Of a stretch of 32,840 bases of DNA, positions 8,153-16,097 are shown piece by piece. Origin of the DNA: Gemmatimonadota bacterium (GTDB lineage: Bacteria; Gemmatimonadota; Gemmatimonadetes; Gemmatimonadales; Gemmatimonadaceae). Where the stretch lies: positions 1-32,840 of the forward strand of contig JAHFCU010000031.1 in assembly GCA_023249305.1 (NCBI GenBank), written 5' to 3'. The translations under genes and the position numbers were made by a program. The notes beneath the pieces are model-generated. The model was not told the DNA's origin. It saw only the letters and a list, made by a program, of their open reading frames with translations, and made no database searches. The number at the start of each line of letters is the position of its first letter. Positions within the stretch are counted from its first letter, which is position 1.

Positions 8153-9652
8153 ATGACTGGCGTTCGCATCGCCCTTGCGACTTTGGCCGCGGCCACGATG
8201 ACCGCGCCGCTCATGGCGCAGGGCACCTGCGAGATCGAAGTGCGCAAGCCGTTCCAGCTCACCAGTGCGCAGTTGTACATCCAGAAGCACGACGCGCAGA
8301 CGAACGACCAGGACCGGGCGAAGCTGCTCAAGCAGGCGCTGCGGGTGCTGACCGACAATCCCGAGCGGATCAAGAATGAGGCGGGACGCAACTTCCTCCT
8401 CGGCGGTCTTTACGCACGCTGGTTCCAGGATCAGGGGGCGCGGCCGGTCGTGCGTGCCAAGCGCGGCGACCTCGGCTTCAGCGAGAATCCGGAGGGAGAG
8501 TTCTTCCTGCCCGCCGCAATGGACGAGGCGATGAGCGCCGTGGAACGCGAGATGCCAATGTGTGCCGACAGCACGATGCGGTATCGCAACGCCGTCTTCA
8601 GCAAGGTGTTGAACACTTCTATCGCATACTACAACGCCAAGCAGTACGACCCGGCGATCGAGTACGCCAACTTCGCGTTGCAGCTGAATCCGCGGTCGCC
8701 GCAGGTGGGGGCCGCGTATCAAGTGCTGGCGAACTCGTCGCAGGCCAAGGGCGACCTCCCGGGGGCCATCGCCAGTCTGGAGAAGGCGATCGCGAAGATG
8801 GGCACCGATGCCGCGTCAGCACCGAACCGCGTGTCCGCAATGTTCAACCTCGCCATCCTCACGCGCGACCATGCCATGAAGCAAGAAGGGGCGGTGCGTT
8901 CGACGGCGCTGCGCCGCGCCGCGGAACTCTTCAAGATGGTTACCGACGCCGCCCCGGACGGACCCAATGCCGCGACGGCTCGCGCGGCCTACGCGCGCAC
9001 GTTGCAGGATGCGGGCGACACCGTGGCCGTGGCGAATGTGTATGCGGACATGCTGGCCAGCCCCACGAAGTACACCGCGCTCCAGCTCTTCGAGGCGGGC
9101 GTGGTGCTCGCCAACGGCAAGAAGTTTGACGACGCGGCCAAGGTGTACGAAGCAGGGCTAGAAATGAATCCCTCGTATCGTGACGCGCTCTTCAACATCG
9201 CCAACGTCTACTTCGCGCTGCGCCAGCCCGAGAAGATGGCGCCGAAGGTGGAGAAGCTCCGCGCGGTGGACCCGATGAATCCCGATGTGCTCAAGCTGGT
9301 CGGCGCCGTCTGGCAGGAGCGTGGACGTCAGGCCACCGATCCGAAGGCCAAGAAGTTGGCGCAGGACTCGACCATCGCGTACGTGGAAAAAGCGGCGAAG
9401 GTGCCGGCCCGCGTGATTGTGAATCAGTTCACCGTCGCCCGCAACGGCACGGCCTCCATCAACGGAACGGTGGAGAACCTCGGCGCCGCCACGACGAACT
9501 TCACGGTGGTCTTCGAACTCTTGGACAAGGCAGGGAACGGCGTCGGCTCCGCGACGATCATTGTGGAAGCGGTCGGCGCCAAGACGGTCAGGGAGTTCAA
9601 CGTGCAGGCGACCGGGGCTTCACCTGTCGCCTGGCGCTACACAATGCGCTGA
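8153..9652 (+). CDS. Exported tetratricopeptide-repeat protein with C-terminal FxLYD-like domain
   Basis: Protein of 499 residues with a signal peptide (ALATLAAATMTAPLMAQG, cut probably after AQ near residue 23), so it is periplasmic or surface-exposed. Several TPR helices are visible. The clearest are near 160-185 (YYNAKQYDPAIEYANFALQLNP), 195-215 and 315-355 (KKFDDAAKVYEAGLEMNPS). The last 85 residues form a beta-rich domain (NGTASINGTVENLGAATTN...VFELLDKAGN) that resembles FxLYD/Ig-like adhesion modules. A GAGGA ribosome binding site at 8140-8144 lies 8 bases before the ATG. TPR domains scaffold protein complexes; no partner can be named. It appears to be a single-gene unit bounded by hairpins. 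The specific role is not recognisable. Confidence 0.82.
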   Translation: MTGVRIALATLAAATMTAPLMAQGTCEIEVRKPFQLTSAQLYIQKHDAQTNDQDRAKLLKQALRVLTDNPERIKNEAGRNFLLGGLYARWFQDQGARPVVRAKRGDLGFSENPEGEFFLPAAMDEAMSAVEREMPMCADSTMRYRNAVFSKVLNTSIAYYNAKQYDPAIEYANFALQLNPRSPQVGAAYQVLANSSQAKGDLPGAIASLEKAIAKMGTDAASAPNRVSAMFNLAILTRDHAMKQEGAVRSTALRRAAELFKMVTDAAPDGPNAATARAAYARTLQDAGDTVAVANVYADMLASPTKYTALQLFEAGVVLANGKKFDDAAKVYEAGLEMNPSYRDALFNIANVYFALRQPEKMAPKVEKLRAVDPMNPDVLKLVGAVWQERGRQATDPKAKKLAQDSTIAYVEKAAKVPARVIVNQFTVARNGTASINGTVENLGAATTNFTVVFELLDKAGNGVGSATIIVEAVGAKTVREFNVQATGASPVAWRYTMR

Positions 9653-9660
9653 GCAGTCGA

Positions 9661-9689
9661 CGGAAGTCATTAGCTATTATTGACTTCCG
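9661..9689 (+). terminator. Hairpin after the TPR gene, possible terminator
   Basis: CGGAAGTCA at 9661-9669 pairs with TGACTTCCG at 9681-9689, a perfect 9-bp stem with an 11-base AT-rich loop, 8 bases after the TPR stop codon. There is no T-run behind it. Its right arm contains the -35 box of the next promoter. Confidence 0.45.
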
Positions 9690-9708
9690 GCCTCTCGCGT
9701 GCTAATTT
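9680..9708 (+). promoter_or_regulatory. Sigma70-type promoter for the DUF512-der-apt block
   Basis: TTGACT at 9680-9685 matches the -35 consensus at five of six bases. A 17-base spacer follows, then TAATTT at 9703-9708, which keeps the first two T-A bases and the final T of the -10 box. Transcription would start near 9715 and leave a leader of about 75 bases containing the hairpin at 9739-9772. It is the only good promoter seen upstream of the nine overlapping genes. Confidence 0.5.
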
Positions 9709-9738
9709 AGTTGAGGCGTTCTAAGGGACGCGACCACG

Positions 9739-9772
9739 ACGGGGAAAGGGGCTCGAAACCCTCTTTCCCCGT
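9739..9772 (+). other. Stable leader hairpin upstream of the DUF512 gene
   Basis: ACGGGGAAAG (9739-9748) pairs with CTTTCCCCGT (9763-9772). GGG pairs with CCC inside, past one bulged T, leaving a 7-base loop (CTCGAAA). The stem is 13 bp. It ends 17 bases before the ATG at 9790 and has no T-tract, so it fits a leader/regulatory structure better than a terminator. Confidence 0.55.
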
Positions 9773-9789
9773 TGGCTTCCGAGGATCGC

Positions 9790-11094
9790 ATGGTTCGTGT
9801 TGCGCGGGTTCACGTAGAGAGCATTGCCGCGGAGCTGGGCGTCGTTCCCGGAGCGGAACTGATCTCCGTCAACGGGCGCGAGCTCGGCGATTTCCTCGAC
9901 TGGGAGTTCCTGACCGCTGAGGACACGCTGGAAGTTGAGGCGCGGCTCCCGAACGGCGATGAGGTTGTCTACGACATCGAGCGCCTGGAGGGAGTCCCCC
10001 TCGGCGTAGAGCTCGAACCCCCGAGCGTGCGGCGCTGCGCAAATAGCTGCGAGTTCTGCTTTATCGAGGGCTTGCCAAAGGGCCTCCGCAAGAATCTCTA
10101 CATTCGCGATGACGATTACCGCCTGTCATTCGCCTACGGCAACTTCGCCACGCTCTCGAACCTGAAGGAGAAGGACGAACAGCGCATCGTCGAATACCGG
10201 TTGTCGCCGCTCTACGTCTCGGTGCACGCGACGCCGTGGGAAGCGCGCAAGCTGCTCCTCAACAATCCGCGCGTGCCCGACATCAAGGAGCAACTCTGGC
10301 GGCTGGTCGAGTGCGGCATCCAGTTCCACGGACAGATGGTGGTGGTGCCGGGCCTCAATGACGGCGACGTGCTTGAGCAGACGCTGAGGGACCTCTGGGA
10401 GTTTGGAGACGCATGCCTCTCGGTGGCGCTCGTGCCGGTGGGACTCACACAGTTCTCGCACCTTTTCACCGGGCGCTCGATGGATCGCGTGTCGGCATCG
10501 TCACTCGTAGACGTCACCGAGCGCTGGGCCTCGCAGGCCGAGCGCGAGCGTAGCTTCCCGTGGGTCTACGGTTCGGACGAACTGTATCTGCTCGCCGAGC
10601 GCGAGTTGCCCGCGTTCGAGCACTATGGCGACTTCCCCCAAATCGAGAACGGTGTCGGCGCACTGCCGATGCTCCGCCATCGAGTCGAGAGCGGTCTCGA
10701 GCGACTGCCGCGGCTCGACGGCAAGCGCGTCGTGGTCGTCACGGGGAAGTCGATGGCACCGCACATGCCGGCGATGCTCGAGCAGATCGCCCAGGTGACG
10801 GGGGCGTCATTCGACCTGCGGCCGACGACCAACTCGCTGTTTGGCCCGACCGTCACAACCGCCGGCTTGCTCGTCGGCGCCGATGTCGAGCGTGCGCTCT
10901 CTGACAGCGTCGGCGCGGATCTGGCGCTCATCCCCGCCGAGTGTATCAATGAAGACGGGATCTTCCTCGACGACGTGGAGTTTGCGGCCCTGCGCGACCG
11001 AATGCCGATTCCTGTCTTCCCCTCGTACGATTTCGTGGACGTGCTGGAGCGCCACGACGAACTCGCGTCGGCCATCGCCGGTGGCCGCGCGTGA
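9790..11094 (+). CDS. DUF512-family radical SAM-like Fe-S protein with N-terminal PDZ-like domain
   Basis: Protein of 434 residues of the DUF512 family. The first 70 residues form a PDZ-like module (ESIAAELGVVPGAELISVNG). Next comes an iron-sulfur radical SAM-like core with C83, C87 and C90 in a CxxxCxxC arrangement (RRCANSCEFCF), then GLPKGLRKNLYIRDDDYRLSF, GNFATLSNL, SPLYVSVHAT and VVVPGLNDG. The C-terminal 150 residues are the DUF512 domain proper. The biochemical function is not established. Such genes often sit next to der, as here with a 4-base overlap (GTGA), which hints at a role tied to ribosome assembly or translation. ATG 9790 is preferred over an in-frame TTG at 9772 that lies in the leader hairpin. 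Confidence 0.88.
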   Translation: MVRVARVHVESIAAELGVVPGAELISVNGRELGDFLDWEFLTAEDTLEVEARLPNGDEVVYDIERLEGVPLGVELEPPSVRRCANSCEFCFIEGLPKGLRKNLYIRDDDYRLSFAYGNFATLSNLKEKDEQRIVEYRLSPLYVSVHATPWEARKLLLNNPRVPDIKEQLWRLVECGIQFHGQMVVVPGLNDGDVLEQTLRDLWEFGDACLSVALVPVGLTQFSHLFTGRSMDRVSASSLVDVTERWASQAERERSFPWVYGSDELYLLAERELPAFEHYGDFPQIENGVGALPMLRHRVESGLERLPRLDGKRVVVVTGKSMAPHMPAMLEQIAQVTGASFDLRPTTNSLFGPTVTTAGLLVGADVERALSDSVGADLALIPAECINEDGIFLDDVEFAALRDRMPIPVFPSYDFVDVLERHDELASAIAGGRA

Positions 11095-12413
11095 ACATCC
11101 CCGTTGTTGCGCTCGTCGGCCGTCCGAATGTCGGCAAGTCCGCACTGTTCAACCGGATCATCGGGCACGACCAGGCCATTGTGAGCGAAGAGGCGGGCAC
11201 GACGCGTGACCGTCACTTCGCCTTGGCGGAGTGGGCGGGGCGGAAGTTCTGGCTCGTGGACACGGGCGGCCTCACCGAGGACTCGAAGCTTCCCATGGAC
11301 CTCGAGATCCGCCGGCAGGTCGCACAGGCCATCGAGGAGGCAGATCTCCTGCTGTTTGTGGTGGACGCGAAAGTCGGCGTGCACCCCAGCGACGCTCGGG
11401 TCGGCGAACTGCTGCGCGCAGCGGGCAAGCCGTGGCTCGTCGTGGCTAACAAGGTGGACGACCCCCGCGAGACCGACTTCTACGAGTTCTATCGGCTGGG
11501 CGCCGGCGATCCGCAGCCAGTATCCGCAACCAACGGCAAGAATTCGGGCGACCTGCTCGACGTCATCGTCGAACGGATACCGCAGGCGTTGGGCGACGAG
11601 GACGCGTCGGCAATGCGTGTCGCCGTCATCGGCCGGCCGAACGTGGGCAAGTCATCGTTCGTCAACAAGCTCATCGGGGAAGAGCGACTCGTTGTGTCTG
11701 AGATTGCGGGCACGACGCGCGATTCGATTGACACGCCGTTCACTTATCACGGGCGCGATCTCATTTTCGTGGACACGGCCGGCCTCCGGCGGCAATCGAA
11801 GATGGAAGACGGCATTGAGTTCTACTCGTCGCTGCGCACGCGACGCGCGATTGACCGCGCCGACCTATGCCTGCTGCTCATTGACGCCGTCGAGGGACTG
11901 CACAACCAAGACTTGAAGATCGCGAACCTGGCGTGGGAAGCGGGGCGTTCGCTGATCATCGTCGTCAACAAATGGGACCTGAAGGACAAGGACGACAAGA
12001 CGTCGGCCAAGTTCGAAAAGGAGGCGGCCGAGAAGGCGCCATTCCTTGGCTTCGTGCCGTTCCTGTTCACGTCGGCGCTCACTGGGCAGCGGGTCACGAA
12101 GGTGCTCGACCTCATCATGCACGTCGATGCGGAGCGGCAGAAGCGCGTGCCCACGTCGCAGGTGAACGACGTCCTGCAGCAGCTGCTGGCACGGCGCCAG
12201 CCGCCGCAGTCCGCGGGATTCGAGATCAAGCTCAGTTACGCAACGCAGGTGGAGACGGCGCCGCCGACGTTTGCCGTGTTCGGCAACAACCCGGACCAGC
12301 TGCAGGAGCATTACGTGCGATATTTGCACAACGGGTTCCGCGAGGCGTGGGGCTTCGACGGCAACCCGCTCCGCATCTTGCTGCGTCGAAAGAATCCCGG
12401 GCCCCGGACATGA
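11091..12413 (+). CDS. der: Der (EngA), tandem-domain ribosome-assembly GTPase
   Basis: GTPase of 440 residues with two G domains and a C-terminal KH-like domain. It is needed for 50S subunit maturation. First G domain: GRPNVGKSAL at residues 10-19, DTGG and NKVD. Second G domain: GRPNVGKSSF from residue 181, DTAGLR and NKWD. The KH-like domain covers about 355-440 and contains the usual YATQVETAPPTFAVFGNNP segment. The length is normal. It starts with GTG overlapping the DUF512 stop and ends overlapping plsY by 4 bases (ATGA), so translation is probably coupled on both sides. Confidence 0.96.
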   Translation: MNIPVVALVGRPNVGKSALFNRIIGHDQAIVSEEAGTTRDRHFALAEWAGRKFWLVDTGGLTEDSKLPMDLEIRRQVAQAIEEADLLLFVVDAKVGVHPSDARVGELLRAAGKPWLVVANKVDDPRETDFYEFYRLGAGDPQPVSATNGKNSGDLLDVIVERIPQALGDEDASAMRVAVIGRPNVGKSSFVNKLIGEERLVVSEIAGTTRDSIDTPFTYHGRDLIFVDTAGLRRQSKMEDGIEFYSSLRTRRAIDRADLCLLLIDAVEGLHNQDLKIANLAWEAGRSLIIVVNKWDLKDKDDKTSAKFEKEAAEKAPFLGFVPFLFTSALTGQRVTKVLDLIMHVDAERQKRVPTSQVNDVLQQLLARRQPPQSAGFEIKLSYATQVETAPPTFAVFGNNPDQLQEHYVRYLHNGFREAWGFDGNPLRILLRRKNPGPRT

Positions 12414-13048
12414 ACACTGCGGCCGCGCTGATTGTCGCTTACGCTGCGGGTTCCATTCCGTCCGCGTACATCGCGGGGCGGCTGGTGAAGGGCATTGACT
12501 TGCGTACGGTTGGCTCGGGGAACCTTGGTGCAACGAACGTCTACCGTGCGCTCGGCGCGAAAGTGGCGGCCGCGGTCTTTGCCGTGGATATGCTCAAGGG
12601 GGCGCTGCCCGCTGCGCTGCTGCCCGCACTCGTACTGCCCTCAGAGGCGATCGGTACCGACCGTGCAGCGTGGTGGGCGCTTGCCTTTGGCATTGCGGCG
12701 ATCGTCGGCCATGCGAAACCGGTCTTTCTGCTATTGCGGGGCGGGGGCAAGGGCGTAGCGACCGCGGCGGGGATCTTCGCCGCGCTCGCGCCGGTGCCGC
12801 TGGTGATCGCGCTGCTCGTCTTCGCCGCGGTATTGTGGCGCACGGGCTATGTGTCGGCCGCTTCGCTCACCGCCGCGGCAGCGCTTCCGCTCCTGCTCGT
12901 GTGGAGGAATGGAATCACTTCACCGGTGACGATCGTGGCGGTGCTCATCTGCCTGTTCGTGTTCTGGTCGCATCGCACGAACATCCAGCGCCTGCGCGCC
13001 GGCACCGAACATCGCTTCCGACGCAAGCAGTCCGGGGAGGGTGCATGA
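12410..13048 (+). CDS. plsY: PlsY, acyl-phosphate:glycerol-3-phosphate acyltransferase
   Basis: Inner-membrane protein of 212 residues. It transfers the acyl chain from acyl-phosphate to glycerol 3-phosphate, giving lysophosphatidate, the first committed step of phospholipid synthesis. Three conserved blocks are visible: GSIPSAYIAGRLVKGIDLRTVGSGN followed by LGATNVYR near residues 14-48; GHAKPVFL with RGGGKGVATAAG near 98-120; and a late block ending FVFWSHRTNIQRL. Five or so hydrophobic helices are apparent. The ATG at 12410 overlaps the der stop; a much longer upstream frame runs through der and is spurious. It also overlaps gpsA by 4 bases, so the enzyme that supplies its substrate is translated directly behind it. 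Confidence 0.95.
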   Translation: MNTAAALIVAYAAGSIPSAYIAGRLVKGIDLRTVGSGNLGATNVYRALGAKVAAAVFAVDMLKGALPAALLPALVLPSEAIGTDRAAWWALAFGIAAIVGHAKPVFLLLRGGGKGVATAAGIFAALAPVPLVIALLVFAAVLWRTGYVSAASLTAAAALPLLLVWRNGITSPVTIVAVLICLFVFWSHRTNIQRLRAGTEHRFRRKQSGEGA

Positions 13049-14037
13049 AGTGCGCCGTAATCGGCGCGGGAGCCTGGGGCACCGCGCTCGCTAGCCTGCT
13101 TGCTGACAACGGGCACGACACCACGATCTGGTGCCTTGAGCCCGATGTGGCCGAGTCCATCATGCATTCCTCCGCGAACCCGCGCTTCTTGTCTGGTGCG
13201 ACGTTGAACAAGACGCTGCGCGCCACCACGGACAAGGCCACAGCGCTCGAGGGTGCCCGCGTCGTGCTCCTTGCGGCGCCGTCGCACGTGCTGCGTGAGG
13301 TCGTGTCGCACGCGCGCGCGTGGGCGGAGCCGGGGGCCACCGCGGTGGTCGCGACCAAGGGCATCGAGCGACACACGTGCGCCCTGATGACCGAGGTGGT
13401 TGAGCAGGAACTGCACGGACACGCGGTGGTGGCGCTCTCGGGGCCGAGTTTCGCCGCCGAAGTCGCGAACCGTATGCCGACGGCGGTGGTGGCCGCGTCC
13501 GCGTACGCCGAGGCGGCGACGCTCGTTCAGCAGACGTTCAGCGCGCCGCACCTCCGCGTGTATTCGAGCGATGATGTGATTGGCGTCGAACTGGGCGGGG
13601 CGCTCAAGAACGTGATGGCAGTCGCCGCCGGCATGAGTGACGGACTGGGGCTCGGTCTCAACACGCGCGCGGCGCTCATCACGCGCGGCCTCGCGGAAAT
13701 CATGCGGCTCGGACTCGCGATGGGCGCGCATCCACAGACATTCGCGGGACTCGCTGGCCTCGGCGATCTGGTGCTCACGTGCACGGGCATGCTGAGTCGC
13801 AATCGGCAGGTGGGTCTGGAAATCGGGAAGGGCGCGACGCTGCCCGAGGTGCTTGCCGGGCGAGAGACCGTGGCCGAAGGCGTGGTGACGGCGGAGAGCG
13901 CGCTTGAACTTGCCACCCAGCGCGGCGTGGAGATGCCGATCGTGGAGGCCGTGCATCGCGTGCTCTTCGAGCACCAGCCGGCGCGGACGGCGCTCGTCGA
14001 ATTAATGTCGCGCGAACTGCGCGGGGAGCGTGACTGA
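13045..14037 (+). CDS. gpsA: GpsA, NAD(P)-dependent glycerol-3-phosphate dehydrogenase
   Basis: Enzyme of 330 residues that reduces dihydroxyacetone phosphate to sn-glycerol 3-phosphate in the cytosol, feeding PlsY. GAGAWG at residues 7-12 is the Rossmann dinucleotide loop. ATKGIE, LSGPSFAAEVA and VELGGALKNVMAVAAGMSDGLG hold the substrate-binding and catalytic lysines, and the later GLGDLVLTCTGMLSRNRQVG is also conserved. GGGGAGGG just upstream makes a strong ribosome binding site. The ATG overlaps the plsY stop (ATGA), and the gene ends one base into the merR-like start (TGATG). plsY-gpsA adjacency is common and metabolically coherent. Confidence 0.96.
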   Translation: MKCAVIGAGAWGTALASLLADNGHDTTIWCLEPDVAESIMHSSANPRFLSGATLNKTLRATTDKATALEGARVVLLAAPSHVLREVVSHARAWAEPGATAVVATKGIERHTCALMTEVVEQELHGHAVVALSGPSFAAEVANRMPTAVVAASAYAEAATLVQQTFSAPHLRVYSSDDVIGVELGGALKNVMAVAAGMSDGLGLGLNTRAALITRGLAEIMRLGLAMGAHPQTFAGLAGLGDLVLTCTGMLSRNRQVGLEIGKGATLPEVLAGRETVAEGVVTAESALELATQRGVEMPIVEAVHRVLFEHQPARTALVELMSRELRGERD

Positions 14038-14405
14038 TGGCCGCCAGCCAGTCGGAACCCATCAAGGAATTCTTCAGCATTGGCGATGTGTGCGAGCTGA
14101 CGGAACTCAAGCCGCACGTGCTGCGCTACTGGGAAAGCCAGTTCAAGGGACTGAGCCCGGTGAAGAACCGGTCGGGCAACCGCGTGTACTCGCGGCGAGA
14201 GGTGGAAACCGTCATGCTCGTGAAGCACTTGCTGTACACGGAGAAGTACACCATTGAAGGTGCGCGGCAGAAGCTTGATGAGTATCGCAAGGCCGGCGGT
14301 GTGCGGCCGGCGGCTCGCACAGGCCTCGACCTCCAGACCATCCTCGCGCTTGAGGCCGAGTTGCAAGCTCTGCTCGCCACGTTGCGCGACATGAAGGACC
14401 GCTGA
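14037..14405 (+). CDS. MerR-family transcriptional regulator, small
   Basis: Protein of 122 residues with a MerR-type winged helix-turn-helix. FFSIGDVCELTELKPHVLRYWE occupies residues 12-33 (read as two adjoining halves) and NRSGNRVYSRREVETV follows near 43-58. After the DNA-binding part there is a short helical tail with a probable coiled coil (LEAELQALLATLRDM) for dimerisation. It has no cysteine pattern for metal binding and no effector domain, so the signal is unknown. It sits inside a housekeeping chain between gpsA and surE, overlapping each by one base (TGATG). Similar stand-alone MerR proteins are found before surE in other phyla, so the location may be conserved. Confidence 0.85.
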   Translation: MAASQSEPIKEFFSIGDVCELTELKPHVLRYWESQFKGLSPVKNRSGNRVYSRREVETVMLVKHLLYTEKYTIEGARQKLDEYRKAGGVRPAARTGLDLQTILALEAELQALLATLRDMKDR

Positions 14406-15166
14406 TGCGACTGCTACTGAGCAACGACGACGGCATCCTGGCGCGCGGGCTCGCCGCGCTGGAGCGCGCCGCCGCGCCCCTCGGCGAGGTGTACGTGGTG
14501 GCGCCGGATCGCGAGCAGAGCGCTACGAGCCACTCGCTGACCATGCATCATCCGCTCCGTCCGGTGCAGATCGCTGAGAACCGCTGGCAGGTGGACGGCA
14601 CGCCGACGGACTGCGTGATGCTGGCGATAGAGGCGCTGCTTCCCGCGCGGCCCGACTTCGTGCTGAGCGGCGTGAACCACGGGCCGAATATGGGCGAGGA
14701 TGTGCTGTACTCGGGCACTGTCGCCGCGGCGATGGAGGGACTCGCGCTCGGCGTGCCCGCGATCGCGTTCTCGTTTGCGGGACGCGAGCTTCGCGGCGAT
14801 GCGATACTCGACGACCATGTGAGCACTATGGAGAAGATCCTGCGCCACCTCGCGACGCTGCCGTCGTTCCCAGAGCACACGCTATTCAACGTGAACATTC
14901 CGCCCGTCAAGGCGGCCGAGCTGAAGGGGTTCCGACTCACGCGGCTCGGCCGGCGCGCCTACTCGGACTCTTTGATGCGGATGAAGGATCCCTGGGGGCG
15001 CCCGATTTACTGGATCGGCGGCGGTTCGGTGGACTGGAAGGACTCGGCCGTTGACTCAGATTTTCAGGCGATCAGCGAGGGCTTCGTGTCCATCACGCCG
15101 CTGCATCTCGACCTCACGCATCGCGACATCCTCGACCGCGCGGAGCAGTGGTGGCGGCCCCTCTGA
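14405..15166 (+). CDS. surE: SurE, 5'/3'-nucleotidase
   Basis: Metal-dependent nucleotidase of 253 residues acting on nucleoside 5'- and 3'-monophosphates, linked to stress survival. The N-terminal LLSNDDGI (D8, D9) carries the metal-binding pair. APDREQSATSHSLT follows, then DGTPTDCV and LSGVNHGPNMGEDVLYSGTVAAAMEG, all hallmarks of the family. The ATG overlaps the merR-like stop by one base. The 3' end overlaps pcm by 19 bases, the longest overlap in this block. surE-pcm pairing is widespread in bacteria. Confidence 0.95.
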   Translation: MRLLLSNDDGILARGLAALERAAAPLGEVYVVAPDREQSATSHSLTMHHPLRPVQIAENRWQVDGTPTDCVMLAIEALLPARPDFVLSGVNHGPNMGEDVLYSGTVAAAMEGLALGVPAIAFSFAGRELRGDAILDDHVSTMEKILRHLATLPSFPEHTLFNVNIPPVKAAELKGFRLTRLGRRAYSDSLMRMKDPWGRPIYWIGGGSVDWKDSAVDSDFQAISEGFVSITPLHLDLTHRDILDRAEQWWRPL

Positions 15167-15810
15167 CGCCGCAGTTTGGCGGCGCCCGCCGCCGGTTGAT
15201 CGAGGAACTGCGCGGCAAGGGAATCAGCGACCTCGCGGTACTGCGCGCGCTCGACCTGACGCCGCGCCACCAGTTCGTGCCGAGCGGCGTACGACATCGC
15301 GCGTACGAAGACGCTCCGCTACCGATTGGTAGCGGACAGACCATCAGTCAGCCCTTCGTGCACGCCTTGTACCTGCAGACGCTTCGCCTGCAGGGCACTG
15401 AGAAGGTGCTCGAGATCGGAACGGGCTCAGGGTATCAAACCGCGTTGCTCGCGCAGTTGTGCCGGCATGTCTACTCGGTAGAGCGCATCAGGCCGCTGCT
15501 TGAGACCGCGCGTGACGCCATCACTGAGTGCGGCGTGACGAATGTCTCGCTGCTGTGCGGCGACGGGACTTACGGATGGCCCGAGTTCGCGCCCTACGAT
15601 GCGATTCTCGTCGGGGCAGGGGCGCCCGAGATTCCGCAGCCGCTGGTGGAGCAGCTCGCCGTGGGGGGGCGATTGCTCGTGCCCATCGGTGGGCGAGACG
15701 ATCAGCGGTTGGTGGAGATCGCCCGCACTGCCGACGGCACTGAACAACGTGAGATTTCAGACGTGCGCTTCGTACCGCTCGTCGGGCGGCACGGATGGGA
15801 GGCGACGTGA
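15148..15810 (+). CDS. pcm: Pcm, protein-L-isoaspartate O-methyltransferase
   Basis: SAM-dependent methyltransferase of 220 residues that methylates L-isoaspartyl residues so that damaged proteins can be repaired. PRHQFVP, then PLPIGSGQTISQPFVHA is the substrate-binding region. VLEIGTGSGYQTALLA is the SAM-binding motif I, and the later AYDAILVGAGAPEIPQPL-like stretch and GGRLLVPIG complete the fold. The start is GTG 15148, with GTG 15151 as an alternative; both lie inside the end of surE. The ending RHGWEA matches the usual family end. Confidence 0.93.
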   Translation: MVAAPLTPQFGGARRRLIEELRGKGISDLAVLRALDLTPRHQFVPSGVRHRAYEDAPLPIGSGQTISQPFVHALYLQTLRLQGTEKVLEIGTGSGYQTALLAQLCRHVYSVERIRPLLETARDAITECGVTNVSLLCGDGTYGWPEFAPYDAILVGAGAPEIPQPLVEQLAVGGRLLVPIGGRDDQRLVEIARTADGTEQREISDVRFVPLVGRHGWEAT

Positions 15811-16097
15811 GCGGCGCGCTCCGCGTCGTCGAGGCACGCATTCGCGGGCGCGTGCAGGGTGTCGGCTTTCGTTGGTTCGTGGCCCGCAGTGCGCGCGCAC
15901 TGGGCGTGACGGGCTGGGTGCGGAATGCGGATGACGGCGAAGTCGAGGTGCGGGCGGCCGGAGATGCAGCGCGCGTGGGCGAGTTGCTCCAGGTGTTGCG
16001 GCGCGGACCGCCGCACGCCATGGTGCGATCGGTCGAAGTGCAGGACCTGCCAGGTACGATGGTGGACGTGAACGCCGAATTCGAGATCATCCCATGA
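15807..16097 (+). CDS. acyP: Acylphosphatase
   Basis: Small enzyme of 96 residues that hydrolyses carboxyl-phosphate bonds in acyl phosphates. GRVQGVGFRWFV is the active-site loop, with Arg22 as the phosphate-binding arginine. GWVRNADDGEVEV gives Asn40, which orients the water. The start is set at GTG 15807 because it gives a 4-base overlap with pcm (GTGA) and has GGGAGG 4 bases upstream. An in-frame ATG at 15795 would add four residues and lacks a ribosome binding site. It overlaps apt by 4 bases. Since PlsY in the same block uses acyl-phosphate, a metabolic link is possible but unproven. Confidence 0.92.
   Translation: MSGALRVVEARIRGRVQGVGFRWFVARSARALGVTGWVRNADDGEVEVRAAGDAARVGELLQVLRRGPPHAMVRSVEVQDLPGTMVDVNAEFEIIP

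Noticed and set aside
12495-12758. Small frames inside plsY and other housekeeping genes
   Set aside because: All lie within confirmed genes in other frames and carry Arg/Ala/Gly-rich nonsense sequence.
12847-13974. Minus-strand frame of 375 codons opposite plsY/gpsA
   Set aside because: The composition (Arg, His, Gly) and lack of motifs mark it as an antisense shadow of gpsA.
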